From NCBI GenBank assembly GCA_019022495.1, contig JAFEKR010000045.1, positions 62,001 to 126,000 on the forward strand: DNA of 64,000 nt. The letters are read 5' to 3'. A program made the translations under genes and the position numbers. Below the pieces are notes generated by a model. The model was given only the letters and a program-made list of their open reading frames with translations. It searched no databases and was not told where the DNA came from. This DNA comes from Epichloe hybrida. Taxonomy: Eukaryota > Ascomycota > Sordariomycetes > Hypocreales > Clavicipitaceae. Positions 22,375-35,483 of this stretch are shown here, one piece after another (the first letter of the stretch is position 1; each line of letters opens with the position of its first letter).

Positions 22375-25300
22375 CTATCCGAAAATCTTCCTAAAAACAC
22401 CACGGATGCCCGAAGGTTTCTTCTCGTCCTCACGCGTTTTCTTGCTGCGCTCACTCTGCCTCGCTTTGCGGGCACTGTCTTCCGGGATTTTCTTGCCAGC
22501 GTCTTCAGCAGGTGTTGCGCTGCTCTTGGAAGACGAGGCTCGTGACACATCGATAGATTCTCGCGTCTTGGTAAGCTTGGTGCGAGGTTGGTCTGTTGAG
22601 ACTCGCTTGAAGCCGTGCTTGGATCGGCTAGTGTTGGACCGCTTGGGGCCTTCTGGGGCCCCTTTGAGTTCCTCGATAGGAATCTCTACTGTGGTCTCCC
22701 CAGCAATCTGGGGCGCAAGACCGGTGCCCACGATGCCCTCGGCGTTCTTCACCTCGAAGAACTTCTTGTCAGTGTGCTGCGGTGTGATTAGCTCTCTATC
22801 GACAGGAGCTGTAGCAGAGGGCACAGGCTCGGATCTTTGCTGGCTGGAGTGGCTATGTCGACGGAAAGCGCGATGCTGACTTCTCTCCCGAGTAGAATCC
22901 GTATCACGGTTTGTGCGGACTTTCTGCGAGGAGTGTTCGGACTTTTCAGATCGCTCATGACGATCCTCAAGTTCTGAGCGCCCGCGATGTTCAGGGTCTT
23001 GGTCGCGAGGCTGCCGCTCAGACTTGCGTCGTTCGTGCTCGGCTTGCTCTTCAGGGGTTCGGAGCCTCCTCTTCCCAGAACTTCCGGAGCTTTCTCCAGA
23101 GAAGCCGCTGTCACGTCTTCGGGGCGTTCTTGGTGGCGTCTTGGAAGCAGGTTCTTCAGCACTGTCAGAGCGACGGCGGCGGCTGTGAGATCCATGGGAA
23201 GAATGGCGTTTACTGTCCCGGGGCTCCTCATCCTCCCGGCTGCGGCCCGAGCGTGCAGAGTGGTACGAGGAGTGAGACGAATGTCTATGTCGACGACGCC
23301 TCTCCCCGTCTCCGTCACCACTGGAAGCCCGATGGCGTCTCGAAGATTCGTCTGCAGATAAGTCAGTATCAAGCTGGTTCGAGTCCTCCTCGGCTCTACC
23401 CCGTGCAACCACTGATGGAAACCCTTGTTCATTGTCTTGGAAAGTGTCGGCTCTCGGACTAGCGGGAGGGCTCAAAGCTTCGGCTGTGGCATATATGACA
23501 ACTGCAGCTGCCACAGTGTCCTCAGCTTCTCGGACAACTAGCTTCTGTTTGCGCCTCAATGACTTTGCACGATGTTGCTCTACCATGGCAGCGTCGGGGA
23601 TAATGACAGCAGGTGTTGGAGAGCGAGAGTCATTCTCTGATAAAGTGATCGGGGACCCAAGGATTCTGCTTTGCTCAACTGCAGATTCAGAGACAGCCGA
23701 CCGAGCCTCAGAAATGACAGGTTCAGTAATCGATGATCCCATCGATTTATCAACAGTGATGTCCACGGACGGTCCAGCAAGCTGCTCTGCACCTGCATCA
23801 CATTGCTTTGAGATATTTGACGTCGCGTCGTTCTTGACGATTGTATCAGGAATGTCGTCAGAATTTGTTCCGCGCAATTTTGCAATGGCAGCCCCGGCAA
23901 CTCCCGCAGCTGCAGCAGCAATTCCTGCAGGTCCGAGGGCGATATTCCTGAATAAGTCTCTATCACTTGAGGATTGCTTTGCATCATCGGCACCTTCGCT
24001 GCTCTCCTTTTCCGGTACAGATGCTTGGTCGTCATCGAGAACCGCAGTAGCAGCATGATCATCTTTAGCCACAGGCTTTATGGGCTCGTCAGTGCTTTTT
24101 TGAGCTTCAAGAGCATCCGAGAAATGGTCTTCCTGGCTATCCTCGGATGTGACATTGAGAACGGCCGGTTCATTGTTGAGATCTTCGCGGGCAACATCGA
24201 GTTTGCCTTCATCGTTTGCTGTCACAGGCCCATCTTCAATTGCCGCCTGTGTGACTGGCTCCTGAAGGGACTCTTCTTCAATGGTTTGCGAAAGTAAGGC
24301 AACTGGCTTGTGTTCCTCTACAACGGCAGCATTGACCAACTGGTTTTGGTCCGGCTTCTCAGTATCAAAAACCAAAATGTGTTGCGCATCGTCAGTCACA
24401 ATATCAGATGATTCCTTTCTGGCTTCGAGTGGTGTGGTATCAGATGTTGATTGCGGGATATCTCCATTTCCTGACTCAAGATTCTTCGCGACTGTCTTTA
24501 CGAGATTTTCAGACTCTTCGGCCGCGGACGATTGGTCTATTGGGCGAGTCTCGGGTGTCACAGGCGGGTAGTCTGGAGACTCAGTTATCGCAACCTCATG
24601 TTGAGTCGTTGCGGGTGCAGGCAAAGCCTCGTCAACTGGCTGAGCCAAAGACTGTGTGGCAGCAAGGTCATCCGTCACCTCTGTTACGGAAGACGCAGCT
24701 GCTGTCAAGTTTTCGGAATGGGGGTAACTTTCCGGTTCCTCGTCTTGGGCAATGGCAGGAGGCTGTTGGTCCGGTAATGAAGGTGCATCAGTAGCCTCTA
24801 AGATTGACCGCGACTCAGCCAGTGGTTGTTGATATTGATGTTCTTGCCCGACAGCTTCTTCAACAGACTGTTTGGTTGGCTTTGTGTCCGAAGAATCAAT
24901 ATCGGCATTGACGTCTTCGCCGATAGTATCAGCTGTTATCGGATAATTTGTAGCACGTGTTTGATTGTCCTGCAACTGAACGATGGAATCAACAAGCTTC
25001 TCGTCATGATGCTCAGTTGCTTGGCTACCCTCGGATTCGAGGCTTGTTGGCTCAATAGCAGTGTCGGAAACCTCAACAGCTACCGCTGACTCAAGTTTGT
25101 TCATGTCGGTATCCGTCTTGGCCAGTGGTGGCAGTACCTCCAAGTCAATTGCTGGCTCAGGGCGTACTTCCCCAGTCGACACCAACGCAGATTCTTCGGA
25201 ATTCTCTGTAGATAATTGCGCTGGTGCTGTACTTGATGAGGGTGAGTTTTCTGAAATACCCGCTGACAAGTCCGAAGAGTCTGCTTCTGGCACGAGAATT

Positions 25301-28300
25301 GGCTCTTGCTCCAAGGGTGAGACTAGCGATTCATTTTCTGGAGCCCGAGCTTCCTCCATCGGAATGCATGATTCAATACCCGCTTTCAGTGTGACTGTGT
25401 CTGGCAGCAATTGCGTGGTTTTCTCAATGGTTGGGCCGGCCACTTCTGTTTCTGCAGCTAGAACGGGCTCATGTTGTTCACCTTCAGAATCGTGCAGCTC
25501 GTAAGAATCCTCGATGTGTCCATCTGCTGTCGGAGGTTCCGCTGATGCTTCCTCAAGAGTGACATCCGCGGCCTCAGTCTCTGCCATCTGCATCGGTTGC
25601 TTTTCAACATCGAGCACCTCCTCGGTTGAGTCCGCCTCGTGGATATACCTCCCTTCGGCAACAGGTGGCGTAACTTCGGGCAAGAATGGCTCGTCCGCGA
25701 AAGACTCGCTGTTCAATTTCGCTTCCGTAGTTGAAGAAACAAGCTCAAATTCAGGAATCTGGGTTTCTTCTCGAGCCTCACTAATGGCCACGGGAGCTTC
25801 CAGCGCAACACGCTTCATGTCTGAGGTTTTCGCAGGTGAGTATTCGTCGTCGAGAGCCACATCGACCGGTTCAGCGTCTGCGTTCAACTCAGGCTCTTCG
25901 ACAACTTCCACTAACGCCGCTTTGGACCCTGCGATAGAAATAGGCTCTTGGTCGAAGCTAGACGCTGCCATGGCATCGTCTGAAATAGGGCACATACTCG
26001 TCCTCAATGGCAGAGGCACTTGATCTATTCCAGAAATTGTAGCCAAAGGTGCAGAATCATCCGGCGTTGTTTGAGCTTCTTCTTCAGCTGTTACAATAAA
26101 CGAGGATTCTCCTGTCGAATTAAGTCCTTCACCAGTTTCTTTCGCAGGAAAAGATAGGTCTGTGCTGATGGGTATTTCGGTCTGTGGAGTGTCAACCGCC
26201 CGAACAGGTGCGTCCACAATTTGGAAGCCATCATCAGCGTCAACTGTAGTTGGAACCAATTCGCTCGCAGAGGGAGAAGATACCTCCTCTGTTGACATCT
26301 CAGACGGCTGGTCTACGACAATCGTTGGTGCGGGTGTGTGTTCCTCCGCCGCTGTCACTGGTATGGAATTGTCTCCAGCGACAGGAGATGTCTCTTCCTT
26401 CGCAACCGCGGCTTGAACTTTCACATCGGTCGCAGCTGAATCAGCATGGTCCTTGACAGCCGTCGTAGGTGGCACTGAATTGACTGTGTCGGTAGATGCT
26501 TCTTCCTCGTGATCCAGGACCGATTCGAGGACGTCAGTCGTGGCTACACCTGCGTGATCCTCAATAGCCAAGGTAGTAGGCACCGCGTCATTTGTAGCAG
26601 AAGAGAATGTCCCATCTTGTGAAATAGCAAGTGAATCTTGCTCATCAAGCGCAGGCGCATCTGCATGTTCCTCCGCACGGTCCGAGATGCACGCCACCGT
26701 CTCAGTGGCATGACCTTCCGTCTCGTCCTTCACCTGCTCAATAGCAGGTTCAAAATCATCTTTTCCACGCAACTCCACAACCACATTGCCCCCTTCTTTC
26801 TCCAAACTGGTATCTTGAACATCTTCCGAAAAATCACTAGGGGTATCATGGAGAGAAGGCAGTTCCTCACCTTTCTTCGCCTTGGGCGTCAATTTTTCCT
26901 CTCCTGGAATAGGCCCAAGAATATCCTTACCCTCTTCTTCCTCTGGTGTCTCTGATTCTACTGGCGCTTTCTTGCTGGTCTGATCCTTCGGGGCTTCTGG
27001 CTCGTCTTTTGATAGATGGGCAGCAGCGAGTGCTGCTCCGCCTGCGACGGCCAGACCGGCGGCGACAGCAGCACCAGCCGTCCTGATTGATTCTTCCTCC
27101 TTTTCTTCCTGGGGGGTATCTGTTGGCTCCTGGGTCACTTCTCCGGGCTGTTCAACTCCAGTAAGAACCGCATCGTAAGAAACGGCCTCGGGTTCATCGG
27201 CTGCTTCAGGTTCAGCAACTTTCTCGGTTTCAGCAGCCGGTTCGGCTTCAGCATGCGCTTCGGTCTCAGCATCTATCTCGGCTTCAGCATGCGCTTCAGT
27301 TTCAGCAACTATCTCGGCTTCAGCAGCCGGTTCGGCTTCAACAGGTGCCTCAGGTTCAGCAACTATCTCGGCTTCAGTAGCCGGTTCGGCTTCAGCAGGC
27401 ACCTCAGTTTCAGCAGGCACCTCAGTTTCAGCAACTAGCTCGGCTTCAGTCGCTGGTTCGGCTTCAGCAGGTGCCTCAGGTTCAGCAACTATCCCGGCTT
27501 CAGCGGCAGTCTCGTTGTCAGCTGCTGTCTCTGTGTCAGCAACTGTCTCTACATCCGTCGGCGCAGCGGCGGTGGCCGCTGCAGAAGCAAGCTCCTCGGC
27601 CGCAGATTCGTCATGGGTACTCGAAACCTGCTCTTCAACTTGAGGGTCGTCTGGTTCAGCCTCGCCGAGAGCGTCCACAACACCGTCGACCGTCTTTGGA
27701 GATTCTTCCCCTTTGGCCGTCTCATCCACTGCTGTAGTTTCTGCCAAGTCTTGTTCCGGCTCGGGGTTTTCGGCGGGCCCATCTTTGCTGCCGACTTGAG
27801 CTTTCGTCTCGTCATCATCCGGAGCCTCTTCATCTTGAGCTTCTCCAGCAGCGTCAATATGCTCATCTGCTTTGTTCTCCGACGCAGCGGCGGGCTTTGC
27901 AACCGTTGTTGCCACGGCTGCTTCTTCTGCGGGCGTGGTCTCGGTAGCAGCATCAACTATGCTTTCTGGCTCTGCAGGTGCTATCTGTTCTTCCTGGGTG
28001 CGTGTTGCGGGATGTTCAGAAGCCTGGGCAACTTTTTCAGTAGACGAATCAGAACTAGGCTCATCAGCATCAGCCGCCGCAGTGAGCTCGGTCGGGGCTT
28101 CTGCGTCATTTGCGTCCACAGCCTGCTGTTCCTCGACAGTCACAGACTCATCAACCTTGGTGTCCTCTTCCGACGCAATAGCGTCTGCTGTGACGTCTTC
28201 GGTAACAGGGCCTGTTTCCGCGTCATTGGAGTCTTTCACAGGCTCCTCAGGTGGTGCTTCAATAGTCTCATCTTCAGCTCCAGTTTCAGCAGCCACAGGA

Positions 28301-31300
28301 GTCTCAGCAGATTCTGCTGTTTCGGTGTTGCCGGCGACATCGTCTGAGGGGGTCACCTTTACCTCAGTAGGTGGCTCAGTAATTGTCCCAACCTCTTGTT
28401 TTGTTTCGGCATCTTCTTCAGCATTTGCGTTGGTTTCAGTGCCCAAGGGTTCCTGAACCACGGCGGCGTTGAGGTCCGCAGAGTCAGCTACAGCAAGTTT
28501 AGCTGGCTCACCCTTGGGAGCACTCCCGACAGCGGTTGCTACTAGGGAGGAATCCCGTGTTTTGATGTCTTCGTCTGTGGTGCCTGGTTCTACTGAAGTT
28601 TCGGTGACAACCACAGCAGCTGCGTCATGAGCAACCTCCTTGTCGGCGACAACATCTGGTTCAGTTTGAACAGCCTCCTGGGCATCAGTCGCGTCGACCG
28701 CCTCTGCTGCTGAAGGCTCTTCAACTGATGTAGTATCAGCGCTGGTAACGGAAGCTTCTTGGTCAGTCGGAGTTGTTTCTGGCTCTCTCAGTGATTCCTC
28801 ACTAGTTGCTGCGGTATCCAAGGTTGCTGGCTCTTCTGAAGTCTTCATCTCACTCGTAGCTTCAGTCGTCGTGGCGTTAGCTTGGATTTCGGGATGTTCG
28901 ACAGCTTGCGCTGGTTCTCCACTGGCCACCTCCGCAGGCTCCTTTTCTCCCATAGACTCCGCTGCCTGTTCTGCTACAGTCGCTCTTACATCCTCGACAG
29001 TAGGAGCTTCGTCTTCTACAGCAGTCACAATTTCAGTCGCCTTTGCAGGAACATCGGCCGCAAGTGCACCAGTTTCGGCAGCGTCTTCTTTTTTGTCGGC
29101 TTTGTCGGCCATTGGTTCAACCGAGGAAGAAACGTCACCTTTGGCTCCAGATGCATCCACTGCTGAAGGTTCCGTCTTTGCTTCTAATATCACAGCACCG
29201 GGCGGTGCGTCTTCTGTGCTCTCGGCTTCAGGAGCAACAGGCGTTTCGTCTGCCACAATGTCTGCAGCGGGCTCCTCGACGATGGGTTCCTCAACAGGCT
29301 CAGCGGTAGGTCCAACGCCAACTTGATTTTCCAACGCTTCTGACTTGTCATCTGTTGGGCCAGAAGGTGTGACTTCGTCACTGCCATCGTCCTGTGTCTC
29401 GGGGACGAGTATGACGTCATCCTTGTCGGCGAAATGAACTTGCTTGGGAGATGGAGGGCTGTCTTCAAGCTCTGTATCAGGGGCTTCAACAGGAGGGGTA
29501 GGCTCCTTTGCTTGCTCAATTTCGTCACTAGGACCGTTGCCCGTTGACTTGTGTTCATCCTTAGCCATGCTAGTTGTTGGAGCAACAATTGTCGTTTCAT
29601 CCGTCTCTTCAACCTCACGATCGTCAGTCGAAACCTCACCCTCGGACCTTACGACGGAATCGAGCGGGGCTTCCCTTTTCTCGCCTTCCTCCGTTTGTAT
29701 TTTTCCAAATATTCGCTGAAGCGGACTCCCCAACTGGGACCTCCTCAGTGTTGGATTCCTCCGGGGTTGCCACTTCAGCAGGGCTCTCCTCTGTTTTCTC
29801 TTCCGCCGTCTCAGGAGTCGGGTCGTCCACACTAGAAGCAGCAGTCTCAGTGTTCTCAAGAGCAGCGACAGTTTGCTGCTCTTCATCCTTGTTTCCATTA
29901 TCCTGCTGCTCCACTGTTGGTTCCGCGGAATCGACCACCCCTTGCTCCTGGGAAGGCTCCGCAGCTTCAAAGTTGGTCGACTTGACATCGGCAGGCTGTT
30001 GGTTCGAGACTTCTTCAGGGGCCTCAATTGCTTCGACCTCGGCTGGTGCTGCATCGAAAATCACAGGCCTTGCTTCTCCTGGTGATTCCGCAGGCTTTTC
30101 CTCATCACCGGCACTCACAGCCTGGAGCTCCATTTTTGGCTTCTCATCTTCTACCGCGACGTTCGGAGAAGCCTCGGCCACTGCATCGTCCTCGGTCTGA
30201 GGCTCTTCGGCCATTGCGGCCTCTTCAGCGGAAGCGGGTGCCGGGCCATCAGCTTCCTCCGCCGACCTTGACTCTGTCTTGACTTCTTCGGCACTCTCGT
30301 CAATCTCCCTGGGGTCGTCGCTAGCTTCGGTAGACTCAGCGGGAGCCTGGGCAGAGGCCTCAGTCTTAGACTCCGCGCTTTCAGCTGGTCCAGCGGGAGC
30401 TATCTCCAAAGGCTCTTTGGCCGTCGGCTCACTGGTCTTCGTCTCTCCACTCGCCTCAGAAATGGGCTCCGGAGTTGGGGCCTCTACGGGTTCACTTGGC
30501 CCAGATGCAGTTTCGGCTTCCTTGACCACTAGCTCTGGCTCGGACAGTGAAGCTTCAGACTCAACGACAATTGCAGGAGCTGGCGATTCTTCTTTGGTAT
30601 CATCAGTTGCTGATTTCTTGCAAGTCTCCAATTCAGTCGCTGCTTCCACATTGGCGGCTTTGTCAACTGCCAGCGGTGCAGACTCCAGAGCTGTATCTGG
30701 GGCCTTTTGAGCTTCCGGAACTGCAACAACTGGCTCTTCGACTGCTGGACTCGTCTCGGCTTCAGCGACTGGCTGAGGGGCAGGATCCTCAGCAACAGAA
30801 TTCTCTTGCGCAGCTTGTTCAGCTGCCGGTTCCGAGGTGGCCTCGGTGGGCTTCTCTTCAGCAGAGTCGTTTGTGGCCGGAGCATCATCAGATGTCTGAG
30901 TTGTAGACACGTCGGCCGTTGTTTGCTCCTCAGAAAGCTGCTCAGTAGTTTCTGTTGCTTTGCTGTCCACTACTCCATATGCTGTTTGTGGTTCTTCGGA
31001 AGTTGTACCATTTGCTGGATCATTTGGGACTTTTGCTTCAGAGACAGATTCCACTTTGGATGCCTCCTCTGCTGGTTCAGTCCCCGCTTCGGCAACAGGT
31101 GTCGCATCGACTGAGGCCTCAGTGGCCTCTTCGATCGCTGTCTGACTTGCTGCCTCTACAGCCTCAGGCTCTTTTGATGTTGCTTCTTCACCCTCCGCTT
31201 GATCCTTGCCTGAAGGTTGTTCAGCAGCAGGACCGACAGCCTCTCCCGCAGAAGATGCTTCCTGCGGAGGCTCAACGGTCGCGGTGTCGACTTGGCCTCC

Positions 31301-33109
31301 TTCCATAGCACTGGTGACGGCGGGAGCTGGCTCTTCGGTCACTGCCTCGAGGCCCGCGTCTTCGGCATTCGGTGCAGAAACTGCTTCCTCGGTAGGTGCT
31401 TCAATTGGAATGCCCTTGCTTTCAGGCTCAGTTGGCTCCGCTTCAGTGGGTGCAGAGACAGGAACGGGCTCATTTGCTGTCCCATCCGCAGGCGCAGCAT
31501 CAATGGCATCCTCGACAGCTGCTTGAACCTCTGGAGCGGGAGCTGATTCCTCGGCGGTTGGTTCTTGAGAAGCCTCTCCGAATACTTTCTCCTCGGCTGC
31601 AACAGTTCCTATGACTGACGGCTCTTCAGCCTCAGGCTCTGCTGGTGGCGTATCTTCCACAGGCGCGGTGGTTGTAGCTTTTTTGACAGCCTCTGAAAGC
31701 TCTGTCTCAGAAACCTGTGGCTCACTAGCCATCTTGTCTTCAGGAACTGAGTGCTGAGCAGGCTCTGTTGTGGCCTCGACCTCTTTCGTTGACGGTTCAT
31801 CGTTCACCAGTTCTTCGGCAGCTGCTTCTTTGACGGACTCCTGAAAGGCAGTCTCTTCCGCTGCCTTCTCCTCAATAGTGCCGGGCTCCGGTGTTGCCGA
31901 GTCTGCCACAATCGGCTCAGAAGCTCCTTCAGCAGCTTCCTCCACAGTTGCCTCTTTGGGGGTCTCTTGGGCAACTTCATCTTGGCTTTCGTCAGGCTGC
32001 TTTTCTGCGGTGTCTTCAGGGTCAGCCTCAGCGGCTGGGACATCGTCGGAGGTTTCTTTCGTCGGCTCCTCAGCAGTCGGAGGCCCTTCGGAACCATCGG
32101 CTGATGGGTCTTCAGCAGAACCTTTTGACTGAGCCTCTGAACCTTCAGGGGGCTCCTCTGATGCTTTTCCGGCAGGAGCTTCTTCTTTCTTGACCTCTTC
32201 AGGCTTCGGTGCATCCGCCTCGCCTGCTTCAGCTTTCTTCTCAGCTGCTGCAGCTTCCTCGGCTACGGCGTCGCCTGGTTGGGACTCATTCCCTCTGCTT
32301 TGATCGGATGGACTCTCGACAGCTGGAGTTTGTGCTGATGATGCTTCAGGTGTAGGTTCAGAAGCTGTTGGCTCCTCTGCTTTTATCTCACCCGCTGACT
32401 TGGCACCTTCCGCTACAGCATCGGCTTCGGCCTGAGTTGTTGGTTCTGTACCCGGTGCAGGGATATTGGCGGGCGGTGTAGCTTGAGCACCCTGGCCCTT
32501 CTTGTCTTTTTTGCTCTTTTTTCCTTTTTTGTCCTTTTTCTTCGTACTGGATGTCGTTGTAGGTTTTTCGTCATCATCATTAGTCGTGGTTTCAACCGGG
32601 GTATCCTTTGCCTTCTCGCTTTCCTTCTCCTTGCTCTTCCCCTTCTTATTCTTTTTCTTGCCCCTCTTCTCAGCAGATTTTGGCGAGTCGCCCGTCTTTG
32701 GATTCGAAGAATTTAGGTCGGAGGGGCCAGCCGGAGCCACGGTCGCGGCGGTGTTGTCCGCGGCTACATCCTCATCACCGGGCTCTATGCCCTCTATTGT
32801 AACGCATTAGTTTCCTTGCCATATCCACATACATGACGCCTTTTATTCGGAGCTGGCGATGTATGAGATCTCAGTGCGTACCTTCGCGTTGATGGGTTTC
32901 GTCCTCATCCACTTCAGAATCAGACTGTTGGTAGTACTGGACACGTGAGAAATCAGAATATTGCACATTAGAATAGTCAAGGCTTGTCCTATAAGGACAA
33001 TACGCGACCTCGGGGATATAACTCATACTGTCGTTGAGTCCTGTGCTCCCTCGGAAAGCATAGGCTCCTCCCGCAGGGCGGATTGGGTCGTTATTATATC
33101 GGTCGCCAT
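22375..33109 (-). CDS. giant acidic disordered repeat protein, ~3498 aa
   Basis: The model is complement(join(22375..29715, 29774..32793, 32882..32936, 33029..33109)), 3499 codons with the stop. The first two introns have donors GTATGA and GTACGC and acceptors GTCCAG and CAATAG. The junction near 29716-29773 is less certain: a 58-nt segment from GTGGCA to CTTCAG restores the frame exactly, but its donor is weak, and a 1-bp assembly error there would do the same. The N-terminal part is Lys-rich (KKNKKGKSKEK, then repeated KKDKKGKK-like runs) and is followed by about 2800 residues made almost wholly of Glu, Ala, Pro, Thr, Ser, Val and Asp. Around residues 1680-1790 the chain is a near-regular EAEPA/ETEVPAE repeat. 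The C-terminal 400 residues are Arg/Ser-rich, contain LITPQHTDKKFFEVKNAEG, and end in GIRGVFRKIFG. This fits the class often annotated as involucrin-repeat protein, which includes Woronin-body tethers (Leashin). That identity is my inference. Confidence 0.82.
27240..27520 (-). repeat. internal coding repeat, Glu-Ala-rich units
   Basis: On the plus strand the sequence alternates units such as TTCGGCTTCAGC and ACTATCTCGGCTTCAG. In protein they appear as variants of AEAEPATEAE and VAETEVPAE, about 10-20 residues each. The units are similar but not identical, pointing to expansion by unequal exchange. Confidence 0.8.
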
Positions 33110-35483
33110 GCAGGCTACCGGAGTACCACCGCACACGTGTGTGTGAGTGGGATGGCTATCGTTCCGTATTGGGTTGTCGGGTAGACACTGCAGTAGACGC
33201 AGGTTGGTCAAATGAGATTTCTCGGAGGTGCTTGGGCGTTATTCCTGGGGTTTGGAGGGTTATAACGTCGTCGTACAGAAAATTAATGCAAGCTGCAGCC
33301 CTTACACAGAAAAGGGGACGTGAACAGCTCAGCAGCATATGGGAACTTGCATAAAAACAGGGAAGATCGTAGCACCAAACAAATACTGGCTTGGGAGACA
33401 AAGACGCAACGGAGACCTTTTTTTTTTTTTTTTGAGATTCAAAACGCAAACCGTGTTTCCGAGACTCAAATGGGAAGGGAAAATATGTGCAGCTGAGCAG
33501 GCAGGATGGATGCAGTCACTGGTCACGACTCACCACCGACGAGACAAGCAGACCACAGACCGCTTCCCCAAAACCGAGCCCTTGTTCGCGTTGGACATGG
33601 GCACGATAGATGACCTGCTAGGTTTCCGGACCCATCTTGATTCAAGCACGTCCTATGTAGTGTCCCATGACACCGTTGACTGGGTTCATTGATGGACCGA
33701 ACGGCGAATCTGGCCATGGTTTGGATGTCATCGTCATCTTAGGCAGGGCTTGAGGTGGCCCAGGCGAGACTCGACTGAGACCCTTGCCTCAACAACAACA
33801 AACACTTTTTGATGGCGAGGCTGGGCAAGTATGTACAGCAGTCAAACTGTGCGTTGTACGGATCCGTACGGCGTAATACAATACCTACCAGTGGCAGTGT
33901 TACTGTGTGTTTTTTGCTGTGACATCATTATCATGTTGCGTTGCTGCATGCCGAATTCCGCTCCCAGTAGAACGAAGATCATGTGTTCGTCAACTCAGGC
34001 CAGAGAAGAGAAAAGAGAGAGGTCGGTCCAGCTTCCATGGTCGGGTTTGGGGTGGGGGCGGTCCCAGCCGCTCCGAGCGCCGTAATCTCGCGTCTCCCAC
34101 AGCAAGTTTTAGTCCGCAATGGAAGTGAAGGAAAGAAATCATGGCCAGGATGATTACGTGCTGGAGTGATGCTGCCCGACGATGATGGATCAAAAACGCA
34201 ATGAGACCCTTGGGTGCATGGACTCGAGAGTTGCAGCCAATGATGCAGCAAGCGGGGACCTCGAAATGAGACAAGCTCGGCTGCGGGTGCGGGTGCTGGT
34301 GGTTGTACGGATTACACCCCACTGTATTAATACTGGCTGTGCTGGCTGTGCTGGCTGTGCTGGTTGTGCTGGTTGTGCTGCCGGGTGCGGAGCCATGACA
34401 GCGCATGAACCTTGTTGGGCATCTGACGAATAATGGTTGGTTTTAACTGGCACCTGCCAGCCCAATGCCAAACCGCTCACACTCTCAACTCCGCCAAGAA
34501 CGTGGCGTTGCATACGATGCCCTCTCGCCTCTTTTTTTTTTTCCCAACTGCTCACACGCGCTCTCTTGCGATAGTCGAGCAAGTACGGACTACCCATGTG
34601 CAACGTGGCTCCGCTGCTAAGGGTTCTCGGCCAAAGGAGTTTGGCCAAATGCCCGCCGACCTCCTACAACAGGACGACAATGAAAGTACTTCCGGGTTAC
34701 ACGTTGCATCGTGCTATTGTGCCCTGCATACATATCTTCCTTTCGTTTGATACCCAGATAAAAGTCCTGCATGCCGTCGTATCTTCTCATCCCCCCCCCG
34801 TCCCCACTCCCCAAACAACATCTGGTCTTGCTCATGTTTGACGCTCGTGATTGAAGCTTCTTTTCTAGCATGAGCTTCTTGTCATGTTAATTGCTCCCCC
34901 TTGGTTTGTTCATCTATTGTCAACTTGGTCAAGTCACGGAGCGAGATGAGCCGACACAGAATCCCCGTTAGACTAAATTGGCTGTGGAGGACGAGACGTT
35001 GTGGTCTCCACCTAATGGAGGTGTCGACATGGAAATTTGTTCCAGGAGATTGTCACCGTAACTCTGGCAAGCGAGGATACTAATAATCAATTGACAAATA
35101 CTAATTATGCCCAGCCTTCACTTTTAACCATCTCCTCCGTGGGTACTTCTTGCGTGTAAATATTGACAGGAGTCAGGACGGTCCAAGACCTCTGCGCCAT
35201 GTTTTCCTTGATTCCTTCAAATATGGGCACTTGAATCCTAGCACTCAACTGACCAGTTTGTGATTTATCCATTATGAATTGTTCCTCTACATAAGACTCT
35301 GGTATCTCATCATGCATCATTCTACTTCACCCAGCAGCCAGCAACAAGCAAGCATCCTTCTCTCCGTACTTCAATCATATTTCCATTGCGCTTCCTTACC
35401 CATTTACCATCCTGCCATTCGGCGATGTGCAACTTCTGCCGCGACTGGCTGTACCCAAGCAGCTGGTGCAGACTGGTTGTCAT
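33110..35483. other. intergenic region, ~2.4 kb
   Basis: No gene supported. It contains the promoter of the giant gene at the left, a T-tract at 33419-33433, a palindromic GTACGGATCCGTAC motif near 33856-33869, a 9-bp tandem repeat at 34333-34380, a T-tract near 34531, and the 3' flank of Dbp5 at the right. Confidence 0.5.
34333..34380 (+). repeat. 9-bp tandem repeat (CTGGCTGTG/CTGGTTGTG)
   Basis: Five full units plus CTG: three of CTGGCTGTG followed by two of CTGGTTGTG. A simple minisatellite with one substitution separating the two halves. Confidence 0.9.

Noticed and set aside
22406..32810. Many long plus-strand frames opposite the giant gene
   Set aside because: They mirror the low-complexity coding sequence of the minus strand; their Ser/Ala/Val-rich or Arg/Gln-rich content is what antisense reading of Glu/Ala/Pro codons gives.
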